Positions 22,086 through 36,200 are shown, counted from the stretch's first letter. The stretch: 64,000 bases of DNA from Parus major (GCF_001522545.3 NC_031771.1:2286283-2350282), one strand, 5' to 3'. Notes: generated from the letters alone by a model not told the origin. Numbers and translations: made by a program.

Positions 22086-24503
22086 TGCAGAGGTACCATT
22101 TGTGAGCTGGAGTCTTCGGGGAGTTGGTTTGTAGGATCAGCAGGGTCTGAAAATCCCCCAGTAGCTGTGGAGAACTACCGACCCCCTGAGAAGGAGCGTT
22201 CACTGTAGCAGTATGGAAGTTTCTCCCTCGGTTTTCTCTGGAGCTTGTGAGCAGTATTTATTTTCTCTATCATGGTAGTGGCAGCAGGATAAAGGTAAAA
22301 GCTACAACCCCTTTAATGCTCTTTTTGAGTGTAATAACGAAATCTGCTCACAGGTGGTTGGAATTTACAGTTGTGATACAGTCACGAGATGTTAAGTATA
22401 AAACCCCAAGCGTGGGGATGAGTGAAGAGTGAAGCAGGAGTGAGTCTGCAAATGCAGGAGGGAGTTTGCTACCTCACACAAGAATGATGTTGCTTGAGAT
22501 TCATGCATCATTTAATGCTGGATTTTAAGATGTTTACAATGGGACATAATTGCTGGGATAATCGTGCCCTTGAAAACTTGCAGTAGTGTCAGATCCATTA
22601 TTGCTTTCTTTTTAAACTTTTCTGTAAAAATACGTGTTCTTTCAAGGAATGCTGCATTTAGAAAAGTGGATTGGTCCCCAGGGTCAGACCTCATGTTTTC
22701 TTACATTGATTGATGACCAGTCTTGCCAGTGGCCTGAGGTAGACCCACCTTTTTCAAATGCAGTCTCATAGAAACTGAGAAATGAGCTGATGGAATCCAG
22801 ACCAAAGATCTGGCTGTTTTCCAGGGGCAAAAACATGGCAAGACACATTCCCACTTTCAAGAGAGGGGCTTGAAACAGAGAAAGAAATGTAAAATGTTTG
22901 GACAGCGAGGGGTGGGGTCTTGGGGGGAATCTTCATTTTCTCAATGGTCCCTCTCCCCTCCCTCCTGCCCTGCTCCGTTTGGTGTTTGCTTAAAAGCAGT
23001 TGCCAGTGTTTGTTGAATAGTGTCAGCACAGAAGGGATGCAGCCGCTGACCTGACTAAAAGGCAACAGCAAAAGGTTAGCAGAATTAGTCTTGTACTGCA
23101 GACTTGTATTAATAGTTGTATTGTGGGGTTGTTGGCACAAACTCTGCAATTAAATAAGTTGTTGGCACTCTTCCCTAGGTTAAATTACTATGGCTGTTCC
23201 CCCTGCTTGCAAGTCAATGAATACAACACTTTTGGGGAGGCAAGTTCAAACATTTTTGTTCTTTGGGGATTCTGCACATTTCTGGTCTCAAGCTAAGAGG
23301 TTTCTGCTGGCTTTCCAAGCAGACCTCTGTTGTTGTTCTGTCTCCACAAACAGCCCGTGCAAACTAATGCTGGAATAACCAAGCAGGGGAGGAGGTGGGT
23401 GAGGGAAAGACACCACAAAAGACTGATGGAGAAACAAATGCCCTTAGAAGAGGTCCTTGCTTTCTTTCCTGCCCAGAACCACGGATGTTTCTTAGCACTG
23501 GGCTATTGTTGGAGAGGATTAGTTTTCCATCACAGCTTCATTGGGGGCAATTTACCCTTTTTGCTAGGCCAAAAACACAGCCGCAGACACGGGAGGGGAG
23601 CGACTCCCTGCTTCTCCTTGCCCAGAGGTGCAGAGCAGCCCCTTTTTCCAGCCTGAGGCCCTGCTCCTGCTCCTGCTTTAGTCAGTGGCAGTGTTGGCTT
23701 TGGCCCAGGGGTTGCCCCACTCCTCTGTGCCATTCTGCAGGGGCCACTCTCAGCAATACACCTCCACACCTGGAAAAACTCCAGATTTCCAATTTATTAA
23801 TTTATTTAAAATTTATTTAATTTATTTATAGTTCCTTCTGCTTTGGGAACAGAAGTTCTTGTGCTGCTTTCTGAGCCTGCCTCTAATGTAGCAAGACCTG
23901 CAGCAGCAGCAGCTGTGCCCTCACCTCTTCACTAAGGGGTACATCAAAAATCACTCTTCCCTCCATGTAGTCCAGTCCTTTGGGATAGCAACCTGTAAAC
24001 TTCAGGCACAAGAACTGCAGGTGCTTCAGTCTTTCTTTTCCTGTGGCCAGTGGGGGGCCTCTCCTCTGTATGGTCTGAGCTGAGAAACCTGTCCAGAGAA
24101 ACATCCAAGATTTCTAAGAAACTACTGCTGTGCAAAAAAATGTCTGGGCACGACCTTCATCTGTGCTTTCCTTAAGACTGGCTGTTATTTAACCAAGTGT
24201 TGGACATTAATTATGAACTGCAGTTAGAGGTTTCCCTGCCTACCAGGGACACGGGCCTTTTCTGGTTTATATCGATGTTTGATGGAGACTGATGGAGAGT
24301 GAGCCTTGGACACACCAAGAGATGCTGGAGGTTTGGAGGAAGGAGTAAGCAGGAACAAAAGTAAGTGCACTTGAGTCACTCAGTGTCTCTGCGACTTGTT
24401 ATGTATCTCATCAGCTGCTGAAACAAAAGGTCCCTGTGCTGGTTGGAGCTGAAGAGAACAAGGGTGAGCATCACTTGTTCTGTAGGTTTTCTGCTCAGGT
24501 TGG

Positions 24504-24593
24504 GATCTTGTCAGCTCTCATTAGCCTAACAGGTTGGGCTGTGTCACCCCTTGGATGGGAGACTGCCAGGCAGAGAGAAATGACACCGAGTGC
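24504..24593 (+). repeat. 5S-rRNA-like segment (5S pseudogene or 5S-derived SINE head)
   Basis: From GATCTTGTCAGCTCTCATTA through AACAGGTTGGGCTGTGTCAC to CTTGGATGGGAGACTGCC (24550-24567) and ACCGAGTGC, the segment follows the middle and 3' part of vertebrate 5S rRNA. Box C has one mismatch. The first 40 or so bases of 5S are not recognisable. It is not a functional 5S gene, since box A is degraded and there is no T-run terminator at the right place. Amniote AmnSINE1/SINE3 elements begin with such a 5S head and are an alternative reading. Confidence 0.65.
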
Positions 24594-27500
24594 CTCAGTC
24601 TGTGGTCCTGCCCCTGCTGAGTCAGAGCTGAATTGCTGACCCCTTGGGGGGAGAGGGTGTGATAGCACCACTCCATGAGACCTTCTGCCTTTGGTAATGA
24701 GATATTACAGAAGCTCAGGCGGTGGCATATTGTACTAGGGAAAAAATGTGATGCCACAAGCTAAATTCTGGTCGGGATAAATCACATGCCACCAACAGCA
24801 TTATCATCTTGATTTTTCCTGAGTCACATTAAGCCCTCTTTGTCATTCACAGGGGGTTGGAGTCTGCCCCTGTACTTTTGGTGACCAGTCATAGACAGAG
24901 CACAATCCTCAGTCAAATGTCTTTGGTTAGTTGCTGACTCTTCAGCACTCCACAGTGAGTCTGCTTCTCTTTAGGGTAACTTGAAAAAGGGGATAATATC
25001 CTGCCATTTCCAATAAAAACATTATCTTCCATGGTGCCTGTGGCTGTGGCATTCCCCAGTGAACTAGGAGGGAGCAGATCAGTCCAGCAGCAATTGGAGC
25101 TGACTTGGCTCCCTGCATGCCTGTGGGATGTCACTGGCCAGCCTCACAGTGATGCCTAGAAATGTGCAAGGTGAGTTTATTGTGCCAGAGGATGGTTTTA
25201 AAGTACTTCCTATCAAGGTAGTTCAAAGCAATTACCTCTGTCTCTGCTTAAAGTTGGGAATGTGGGAGCTAGGTAAGGAAGCCAAAGTTAGACAGACAAC
25301 TTTCTGCATAGGAGAAATGAGAGACTGGGCCTTTCCAAGCTCTGTAGCTATCCCTGCAAATTCCCTCGCCAAAAAAAAAAGAGAGAGAGAAAAAAATCCC
25401 CCCAAGATGGATAAAAGGAAAGTGTGGTTGTCTCATAGCTGCTCAACAGGCAATCCTGAGATCCCTCTGGCAAGAGCAACTGAAGCTGAATTTGTCATTG
25501 TTTGGCTTGTGTCACCCAGCTGGTCGGGTCAGAGAGCTTCTCTGACCTGAGTCCGGGAGTGATGGACAGGTCTGTAGCGGGCATTATCACAACATAATCA
25601 CATGGAGTGAAAGGAAAACCCTGTGTGCCTTTCTTAACTTCTTCTCTCCCTGTTCTCCAAATCTTTAGGATAATACATCTTTTCTTACTTTACCCGGAAT
25701 CCGTTAATGCTTCTGTTGTGTAATAAGGTTTTCACAGCAAAATATGGCCTGGAGAGTAGTAAATGGAATTCTTCCAAGGATCCCCAAAGATCTGCAAAGA
25801 TTCTGTTGCACTGCTAAAGGAAGTATTAATCATGGTCAGAAATATTTCCTGCTGGGTTGTAATGTGCTTTCTGATTTCCTCTGTCCCTCAGGCACTAGTG
25901 GAAGTTCTGTGTGATAAGAAGGTGTGTGGGAGGGGTTTTTGCTGGTTTAAGTTAGCTAAATTGGTTTTGGAATGGAACAGAGGGTCTGTAACTCCTTAGT
26001 GGTATTACTGCTCCTGCCAAAACTAACAGCGGCCAGGAAGAAAAATGCTGGAAACCCAAAGACCCTGGTCAGGAGGAGAACAGAGGATGAATTTCTTTGG
26101 CCTGGGGGCTTATGAAATTCCTTTCCTCTTTCTGTGTATCTGGATATATGTGTGTTGCTGGCTTGGGGGCAGTGTTGGAGATGTGCATTTGGAGCAGGCA
26201 GTGTCAGGAGTTTGGTTGTTCTCTTGGATTTACAGTTTTTATTTACTCACAGCATGGCATGAATACTAATTTTTAGTACATGGAAATCTTAAAGAACATA
26301 GAGCTATGTAATAGTCTTGGTTTGGTGGCCGGTGTAAAGAGACTGGTTCTTGTGGACCCTGAAACAAAACCATGGCAGGATGGCAAGAATAGAAAAAAAT
26401 GAGGGACTCGTGCTGAACTGACATTTTTTGTTGGACCTTGTGTAATAAATGCAGTGGAACTTTGAAATGAACATGATCGCCAAGACCAAACCTGAAGCAT
26501 TCTGCTTTAAAAATGTCCAAGTTAAAAGTTTCAACCCTTTAAAGTTATTCCTTCTTCCATGCCTTTTAGGCATCAACACCCCTTACTGCATTTAACCTGC
26601 ATGTGGAAGCAGCCTTGTTCTTGCCACTGGAACCCCTATAGCTAAATAAGGGTGCCCCACTCCTGTGTTTTAAACTAAAGCTCTGCTTGAATGTGGAGTA
26701 ATTTAGCTCTCATCCCACCTATCAATGATATTCCTTATTACCTTTGGGGCTTATTTTGGCCTTTTGTCCTCTGGTGAAATGGAGCTGAACCTTGCGAGAA
26801 TCCCCCTTTAAGATCTTTTCTTAATAGTACAATTGATATCTTAAGCTCCTAGGGAAACTTAGGTAGTGAGACAGAATTTTCATAAAGGAATGGATATGAT
26901 GATATCATTGGATAATATTCCTGTGCATGTCATATTTCTAATGGAGAAAGATATTTGGCTTGCTTTATTATTATTGGTGACTGGAGCTGAGTGCAAAATG
27001 GATTTTCAGGTCACTGGATGTTAAAAAAAAATATTTGCAGTTGTTTCAGATGGTTTGTTTCAATAGCATTTTTCATTTTGACAATTCCCAGAGATAGCTT
27101 CAGCTGCTAAAATCAAATCAAATAATGACACGCTAATTTAAATTGAACAATTGTAATTTTTTTGCTTTAAAAATAGTGACCTTCAGGCTGTTTGCTTTTT
27201 AATGAATATCTCTTATCAGAATGAGTGTGTGTTGGGAAGTGTTTTGACTATGAACATGACACCACTTGGATTTAATCACCTAAGTCACGTAAGCATTAGC
27301 AAAGTTGTTGAGCAGTCTTTAAAGCAAAGTAGATGAGAACTGGATTTGCAGGCAGACTCTGTGTCCAGGGAAGTTTCCCTGGACCTTATTTGAACACTCA
27401 TAAAAAAATCTGGCTTTCTCACTCAAGTTCCCTGTTGGCAACTGCTCTTATTTATTCGCACACAGAGCTCTCACCCGTGATGCCTTTCCACCCAGAGGGG

Positions 27501-27910
27501 TCCTGTGGCCCTTTGCCCATGAATGCTGTGGTGCAGAGAGAGGCAGGGAAAGCCATCCCATGATGACCAGCATCCCCAGGGGTGTCAGGGGGCTGGAGTT
27601 CCCCCTGCCTGAGCTGAAAAGCTCTGCTCTAAGCAGAAGTTTGTGCAGAGCTGGCTAAGGCTGTGCGCTCAGCATCAGAGCTTAACCTCCTCTCCCAGCC
27701 CCAGCTGCCCAGACCTTGTTATTTCAACTATTCCAAATAACTTGCAAGATTTGTCTCTAAGTCTAGGGATAGCACTAATCCAGGCAAAGAGGTTTTGGTA
27801 GTGTAAGGATTCAGTGGAGCAACTTGTGAGAGTGAAACGGCTTTTCTTAAAGCTGGTGGATTCACACCGATCCGGTACTTGTGTGCAGTGTGAGCCATTG
27901 GCTTTGTGCA

Positions 27911-28047
27911 TCCTGGAAGTGTCTAAGGCCAGGCTGGACAGGGCTTGGAGCAACCTGGGATAGTGGAAGATGGCCCTGCCCATCCAGGGGGGTGAAACTA
28001 CATGGTGTTTATGGTCCTTTCCAACCCAAACCACTCGGTGTTTCTAA
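27911..28047 (+). mobile_element. CR1 LINE fragment, 3' end
   Basis: Follows the CR1 tail closely: CCTGGAAGTGTCTAAGGCCA, GGACAGGGCTTGGAGCAACC, TGGGATAGTGGAAGATG, CCCTGCCCATCCAGGGGGGT, TCCTTTCCAACCCAAACCA and CTCGGTGTTTCTAAG. It is truncated at its 5' end. Confidence 0.92.
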
Positions 28048-28261
28048 GTTAGGTACACCCCCGTGGGCCCCATTTGCATGGATGCCATAGGTTTGGGGTC
28101 ACTGTAACCATTGCTGGACTTGACTGACCTGCTGGAGGATGCTATGGAGATGGGATCTCCCTGTGTGCCAGTGCCCAGCAGAGCCCTCGAGCAGCAATAT
28201 CAGCTGGAAGGTCACGAGGCTGGTGTGCCCAGCCCTGTTCCGAGTTCAGCCTTGCTCTGGC

Positions 28262-28520
28262 TGCAATTCCCAGCACGGGAGCTCGCAGGGCTTGCCTCGG
28301 CCGAGGAGCCGCGGTGGCCGTGCCCCGCCTGGGCCAGCCCCAGGGTGAGCTGAGGACAGCTGCTGCACGAGGGTGCTGGCTCCGTACAGCCCCACGGCAC
28401 TCGGGAACAGGCGGCACGGTGTTGGGGGGAGCCTGGGATGGGTCCCTGTGCGTGCTAATGAGGCCCAGAGGTGCTGCCAGGCCGGCCTCTCCGAGGGCAC
28501 TTCGCACATGAGTGCACCAA
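28262..28520. other. Intronic GC/CpG-enriched patch
   Basis: Contains CTCGGCCGAGGAGCCGCGG and similar CpG-bearing stretches and runs into an AT-rich block from 28540. No coding exon is recognised. Confidence 0.35.
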
Positions 28521-31500
28521 GAATGCGCCGCCTATTCAACGGTAATAAGTTTTTATAAGCACACGTTTCTGACCATGTCAAATTCTGTACCCATTCAGCT
28601 GCTAAAATCCATGGAATTTGACACTGGGGAAACAATCACATTCGAGAGGAGCTTGTACAAAGGGGAACTCGCGTTGCTTCCCAGCTAGAGCCTGAGCAGT
28701 TGATTGGCTTTTCTAACACAGTATCACACATTTATTCCTTCAGCAAGATTAAAACTTTAGAAGAAGAAAGATTAGTCAGCAAGATTGGAATAGAAAACAT
28801 TCTTAGAGAGTTATATTTTCCATACAGAATCATCTGCTCTCCACAACTGCAAAAGTAAAAGGACTTTTTTTTTTTCTTCCACAGTTTTGGATAGCAGAGG
28901 TCTACAAATACACAAATGGGGCCTAGTCCATTCTCAGCTCAGAAATCCCATTGTTTTCTCTAAAATAGTACCTGTGTGGGTAAAGTAAAACACGCTCAAT
29001 GGTGTGATTAAGATGAACAAACAGGAAAGAATTGTGTTCCTAGACGTCTTGGTGTCCCAATACCCAGACAACAGCAACAGATGCTGATGTGCCTGAGGGG
29101 CTTTCCCACAGAAATGAGGGAAATGCTATATATTCTCCATTAGAAAAAACTCACAGAATCTAAATTATGGCAGATCACTGGTGAGAGAAACCCAGTTAGC
29201 AGCAAGGAGTGAGAGCCGTCACCGCTGCACTAGCAACAAGGTGTCATCCTTGCTAAAGACAGAAAGGCTCTCAGGCTGGCTCTCTTTGCCTTCCTGGATG
29301 AAGTGTTGAAGTATGGGAGATGAAATCTTATTTCCCACACTGCTGGTCTGATATCAGTTTACCACAATAACTGCTCTCTAGAAGAATAAACATTAGCTCA
29401 GCAGAAGGCAAACTGCAAAGCACAAAGAGATGGAATATTAAGGAAATGGTGAGCAGTCACTTGAGCTTGCACAGGAGCACTTAACTTTCTCACCCTGAGG
29501 GCTGGAGCGAGGTGAGAGGACTTCCTGGGACTCATTAACCACAGATCCATTGTTCTTTGGAAGCTTTCGCTATGGGGTGATCGATACTTCAAAACCTTCG
29601 TGGGAATTGACGGGAGATTAGGGACAAATAATAAAAGTGAAACCAGCTTACAGGCCTGATCCTTTCTGCGCTGTGGCTTTGGGCAGCTGAATTCCTGAGC
29701 AGTGAGGAAAGTGGGCTGGTTCAAGAGAAGTGGCCCTGCAGCAGGACCAAGGAGCTGCTGCTCACAATCCAGTCCTACCTTGGGCCCTCACTTGTGCCCT
29801 CTTTTACCTCACTTCTGTCTGGGGGCCGTCTGAGGTCTTCCTGCTGGCACACAGGAGATGCAAGACAAGAACAGACACATAACACAGCCTTAGCTGTAGG
29901 TGTTGGGCCATGAGAATAAGATGGACACAAAGGGCTTTTGGGGGTGTTGCACAACAACAAGGGCCTTGAAGAAATACCTCTGAGTGCCTCTGTGAGGGGC
30001 ATGATGAACAGTCAGGGTGGGAATCTGCTCTTGGAATTGTCTTGTGGTAAACCTGGAAAGAGTGAGGGAGGTGTCAGCAGTGTTTCTTCGGCTGGTGCCT
30101 GACATAACTGAAGAAGAATTTGGTTCTGGCTATTTAAGTGTGATGGATGAGCATTATTATCTGCCTGGAGAAACAATGGCAAAGTCATCCAAGGACAGCC
30201 CTTGGGAGCTGGCCAATATCCCAAATCTGCTCTATGGCATCAAAGAACAATATTTTGTATCTGGGCTGCTTCTCTCCCAGCAGCAGGGGAAATAACCTCT
30301 CTCCTGCCCTGGTAGTCTGTTGCTTCACACCTCCCCTGCTTTTTCCAGGACACAACTGGATTTGGAATTAGCTACTGATGGGAGAAAGAGAAGTGAGTGC
30401 TGTGCCTGAGCTATGGAGAGGGGAACTTTCATAGGACAGAGTGTCCAGGCCTTAGGAAGTAAATTATGATGGCCTTTTTCCTTGGAGCTCTGAAGAAAAA
30501 CTTGTATGATGCTGAAGAGCCATGGGACCTCTTTCTTTGATCCTGGTTCAATATTGCCTTCTCTATCGTTCCCAGGAAAGCTTCCTGATTAATCAACATC
30601 ACCAGCTATAACACATGGAGCAATGATTTCCAGAAGCCAGTGCTTTAGTTGATGTAAATAAACATGTTTGTCATACGGGAACAACACCAGGATCTCAGCT
30701 GAGAAATTGCCCTGTGTTTTTCTTTCACTGGAGTGAATAATGTGTCCCTAAGGTACAAAACAAATTACTTGGGCATATTGCTCTGTCCCAAGGAAAAGAC
30801 TCAGGAATTCAGGTAGGCATAAAGCTCAGGCACAGTGTTCAGCATCTTGGAACAGAATTTCATGCACTGCTTCAGCAGGATGTTCAACCTCTGAAGTGAC
30901 CCTTTGAAGAGGAGGAGACAAGGAAAAAATGCAGAAAAACTTTTAAAAATGCATCAGATTATTCAGTCCTTGTGCTGTCCACACAGGTTCTGTTCAGAAC
31001 ATGCTCTTTCCTTGGGAAAGCCTGAGGAACTCTTCTCACCATCCTCCCAAAAGAGAGAGAAGAAAGAAATATCTGTTGGCTGACATTTGCTTCAAGATCA
31101 GCCACTTCCATGTTTGCTTGTGAGATTGGAAGGGATCACAGAAGAGTCTGGTTAAGCAGCAGGGTGGATGGATAGTTGCAGTGTTGGAAAAACGGTTTCA
31201 AAGCTGAAAGTTTCTTCAACTCCACTATGGATGTGTTTCCTCAATAGGAAAATGAAGGGGAGTTCTGTGTAGTGAAGGCTGTTTTGGGGAGCGTGACTAA
31301 ATATTTCATGGCTTTCGCTCCCTGCACGCAGTGAACCGTCTGCATTTAGTGAATCCTGTGCCCAGCTTCTAAACCTTCTGCTGAGGTAATGGAGTTACCA
31401 GACAATGCCAGACCACTAGATATTAAAACTTGGTCTGTGTTTTTGGACACAAAGGGAAATGTTGTGTTAAATGCTCTAATTTATTTTCCTATCACATTAT

Positions 31501-32708
31501 GTTGTCTGTATACATTTATTTATTCATTGTCAATCAAGTAGTCAAATTCTGGTTTCAAAGACAGTGTTTTAAAATCTGCAAAGAACTGTATTGACGTGTC
31601 ACGATTCAGTACTTAACTCCAAATGGATTTCACCTGTGTGCATTTGGGGCCCTGGGCAAATCAATACATTGATTTCTTCTCTGTGCTTCCTGAATGAAAT
31701 ATGCTTTTCTGGGACTATGAGGTACAAGCAGACACCTAAATATATTGTGAGCATTTCAGCTAAAGCCGTTATTGAAACAGTCATTTTTAAACCGAAGCAT
31801 AGGGTTGCAGTTTTGCCAGTGTTTTTTACTGGACTAGGGAGAAGCCACATTTGGAGTTGCACTGAACCTGCAGGTTCTCTGGCTGCGCTTCAGTCCACCT
31901 TCCAGTCAAACTGGCATTTGTCTCCCAGTTCCAGAAATGTTACTGTGATGATGATGTGTGAAATGGAAACAAGACAATTAGCGTTTCAGACACGCCAAGC
32001 TGGCACTGGAACCAACTTAACTTGAACTCCAAGGGAACAAAACTGACGTGGAGCCCATTCAGTGTAAACAGCAGTCTCAAAAGAGCAGCACGCCTTTATT
32101 TTCTGATCACGGTGGGTTAACGACTGCTTGTTAGTCCCAAGGTGTTCTCTCCTTCCCCACATCCATTCCTTTGGGAAAAGGCATGGGGTTTGCCCTTATT
32201 ACTGAGATGAAGAGTTTTGACCATGAAGTGATGAAGCATATGCTGTGAGCTATTACAGCTTCATTGGCAAGTGGCAGGGCAAAATTGTTCAGGGACTGTG
32301 AGCACAGGAATGGATGATAAGAGCCTTTTCATTTATTAATCACTTTAATTCACATCTAAAACTCAGCCAGCTGAAAAATAACCAGCTCTGGAGAATGGGC
32401 ACGTAGAGCACAACACAGTCAGCTCATAGCTCGGTCATGACATCCGTGTTTTACTGCTTGTACTTTGGGAGGCTGTGCCAGGATTAATGACTCTGGACAA
32501 TGCTGAGAAAGTGTTCATTATATGCAGAAGTTTATTAGATTAACTGGCCAGGAGATATTTTATGGAGATCTTTGCTGGGATGCTGCCAGTCACATGTTTT
32601 AAATGGAACATTAAGTGTTTTCAGTTTAACTACAAAAAAATACATCACCAGTAGCTGGAAGCTGAAGGGAAAAGGTTAAACTGAAGGTGGGATTTTTATT
32701 TTTAATTC

Positions 32709-32720
32709 CCCCCCCCCCCA
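32709..32720. repeat. Poly-C run
   Basis: Eleven to twelve C in a row following a T-rich stretch. A simple low-complexity site. Confidence 0.85.
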
Positions 32721-33059
32721 GAAAGAAAAGTTTCAGATCGGTTTATGCAGGAATTAATTACTCACGAGCCTGTGTTCTCATGCTGACCGTTCACACATTT
32801 AACACGTTTTTAGCGGTATTCTAGAAATCTTCCAAGACTTACATCCCCCGTAGTCCGTGGGGGGATGGAGGTGGCAACAGATTCCTTGGATGGGTGGGAT
32901 AGCTGATGCTGGGAAGCTTGTGAACTCGCACAGCCTTGGAGGAGGAGAGCGTTCACGGTTACAGACACCCATCAGCCACGCACAGCTGTCCTTGCACCAG
33001 GGTTACCCTCTCCGCTGCTCGGAGTGGAGGGAGAAGGAGAGGATTTAAAACATTTTCGT

Positions 33060-33240
33060 TCATTAAAGTATGACAAAAGACCTTATTCTGCCCAGGCATG
33101 CAGCCCGCAAAGCTGTTTAGGGCCTGAAAGAATCAATTGAGGCGATCCAGCGGCAGCAGGACAAAAGACCTCGGGCAGTGTAATTAGCTAAGTACTGCAT
33201 GCTGCTCCTTCAGTCCCCTCTCAGTTAATCAATCAGGACA
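33060..33240. promoter_or_regulatory. Candidate intronic regulatory block with 12-bp direct repeat
   Basis: GACAAAAGACCT occurs at 33072-33083 and again at 33160-33171. The block also contains GTGTAATTAGCTAAG and AGTTAATCAATCAGG, homeodomain- and PBX/HOX-like cores. It is non-repetitive and non-coding. Regulatory function is an inference from motif density only. Confidence 0.3.
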
Positions 33241-36200
33241 GGGATGGCTGGGTGGAAAACTTCGCTGAGATCATGCACTGGCTACAGTCACCTGGGCTCC
33301 TCTGAAAGCCGTGGCTGGCTTCTGGGGTTTATGTGTTTTACCAATGATTGGAACCAGCTTCCCCACAGAAGGACATCCAGACTTGGCACTTCTTGTGACA
33401 AATGGTGACAAATGCCAGTGGCAAGTAGAGAGCAGGGACTCCATCCCTGCCTTGCACACTGTTTAGCTCTGAAGACAAACACCAGCACAGAGTTACATCT
33501 GCAGTTTAATGGGGATCCAATGGGAACAGTCAAGAGGCTGTTCAAGATCACCGTGCTGTTTTCATACTCGGTATTTTGGCTCTCCATGCAATGAAGGCAT
33601 TAATCCTGACCTCAGTAAGGGCCAGAATGCAGGAGAGAATCAAACTGCTCAGGCTTTGTTCAAATCTGGGGGTCTGTCCTGTCAGCAAAAGGGAGATTCA
33701 ACTAAAAGAGTCAGCTGGCTCTGCTCCTAATTCAGCTTGAGGAACAGATGCTGGGATTTTACTGGAATTGGTGCTCTGTGCAGCTTTTCAAAGGACCAGC
33801 GGTGTACATTTTTAATTACTACGTTGGCAAGGGTGAGAGCAAACAGCAGCAGTTCAGTATTAGTGCTCCCCAAATTCTCTGCTGGGACAGCTGGAAACTC
33901 ACACTTGGAGCCTTAAGGTTTGTTGTCCCATTTCCCTGTGGTTTTGTTGTTCTCCTGCCAGGCCCTTTGAACTTGAGCTGGTCTTCAAAGCTCATCCAAG
34001 ATTTTCACAAGTTCAGCACAGTCTGCTTTGATACAGACGAGGCAGTGCTTGGTTTTCATCAACTCATGGAAGGATATTAATTAAACTAATTCCAAACAGA
34101 GCAGTGTCTGCCTCAGTATTTCTGCTTTGAGGTTTCCAGTGTACTTTTTGTTCTTTCCTCTTGGAACTTTTATGCAATCTTCAAGTTTTCTGCAGCTTGT
34201 TTGTCTCAAAGCTGTTGTTGCAAAATTGTTTGCCAGGAAGGACCTTGTCATCATTCACAGGACCTATTTTTAAATTCCACCAAGATTCCTTAAGTGGGAA
34301 TGTTATCCCAGAGAGCTGTACATCCCAGGGATGCTGTGGAGCCACTTAGAGCTCAAACAATTGACCACATTCACTGAAGTGGCAGGGAGAGCATAGGGAA
34401 ACAGTGTAGTTACCTTCCCTGGAATTTGGCCAGCGTCCCAGCTACCACTAATGCCTCTGCTCTTGTAGGAATGTCCTGGGATTTTCATTAATGTACAATT
34501 CAGCTTATAAAAACATATGCCTGCTGCCTTATCCCCTGGAGCTACGGCAATTAAAGAAATGCTGTTTAGCCTCTGTGTAGTGGCTGGCTTTAGCAGGCAC
34601 ATTCCCTTCCTTTCTAGTTATTCCTGCTCCTCTCCTTCCTCCTCCCACCCCGGGCTGCAAGGGTGAAGTTTCCAGTGCATTGAGTAAACAGCATGAAGCA
34701 GGAATATGGTTTTTCAGTGCTCAAGGCTGTGTGAAAATGGAAAAGGCCGTGCACTGTTTGGGTACGAAGGGCTCCTTGTACCCGGATTCATCACCACCAC
34801 GTGTCTGTAACAATACCTCCAGAACCTGGCACTACCTGCAAGAAGAGAGGAGGCCAGCGAGCCAAATGGCCTCCTGGTGATGCAGGAGTTAGGGCTTGTT
34901 TTGTGTCAGACAGAAAACTGGAGTATGGAATCTTTGTAATCCAATTCTTCTTTCCTGACATCGAGGGCCTTTCACTGCCAAGAGCCGAACACATCATTTC
35001 ACATCGCCCTTGTTAGTGGGAATCTCAGAGCTGTTTGTCCTGTCAGTTTATTTTCAATGACATTTTTGGAAACAGAAGGGCAGCAAAGAAATGAATATTT
35101 AAAAAAAAAAAAAGGAGAGAACTGTGAGAAACCAGGAAATGGGACCAAGTGGAGGAGAAAGCAGGAAGGGAATGTGTGTGTTCAATTTGTGTTTGCAGTG
35201 CTTGTGTGGAACTGGTCCTTGGCACAACACAGTAAAACAACAATTTGAAACCCTTCCTCTAGAAAGGCATTTACATGTCATCCTGGAGATGCAGGGCAAG
35301 GTGTAGATCCAAAGCACACAGGAAGGAGGAGGACAGTGGGCAGCGTGCCTGGTGTTTTTGCAGGTCTGTTTACCTCATCCATCTCCGTGGCACCTGACAG
35401 CTCTGGAAACTTGGACCTGCCTCAAACTGAACTGCAGCTGAATTCATCTGTGCATCTACTGCAGCTAAAAATAGTTGTGCCAGAAAGTGTTTGGCTAGGT
35501 AAATGAATTAGCTTAGAAATGCAGGTATAAATTCACTTCCCTAAAATGTCTGGATAAGACAATTCCAAGCAGCAGGATGTGGCTGCTTCAGAGGATTCAG
35601 GCAAAGGGAGGGATAGGTGCTGCCTGTCCCTGTCACCCACATCTGAAGGGATTGTTTTAAAGGCAGAAGGGATGTCTTTCTTCTCACACCCTGCCACTTT
35701 TTGCACAATTATGTCTGTATCTGCAGTATAAAATGAACAAGAAAGTTCCCGGAATGCTGTGAAATGCCTTGTTAATCTCTAGCTAAGCCTGCTCTTATCA
35801 TCTTAGTTTCCAAATTGCTCCAGTATTCTCTTGAGCTGCTGAAAACCCCTCCTATGCAGGTTAAACACATTTTTGCTGACATGTGAATGGGGGCTTTTGG
35901 GCAGTAGTTAAAGAATTGACATAGAGCACGAACAAAAGTAATTCAGTGCTTATTAATGTGAATGTTAAATAATTTTTTGAAGCATCAGGTGCTTTCAGGA
36001 CAAACTCATAGGGAATGTGCTCTGAGGCACAAGGTGAACAGTACTGTCAGCAAAGAGAGACCTCAGAGATCATGTCTGGCAGAGTGGGAAGCATCAAAAG
36101 ATAGCAGCCAGCCAAACTGAAAGGGTCAGGACCCCTTTCCTCTCATTTTGTACGTAGACAGAAAACTGCAGCATTTCCTGATGAGCCTTGCCTGGGTTTT

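Noticed and set aside
30017..30295. A 92-residue plus-strand frame
   Set aside because: No family resemblance, splice support or codon signal. Intronic chance frame.
31110..31150. GAGATTGGAAGGGATCACAG as a further CR1 tail
   Set aside because: Only one short phrase fits, and the flanks do not follow CR1.
31591..32025. A 144-residue plus-strand open frame in intron 1
   Set aside because: No recognisable motif or supporting signals. Likely chance.
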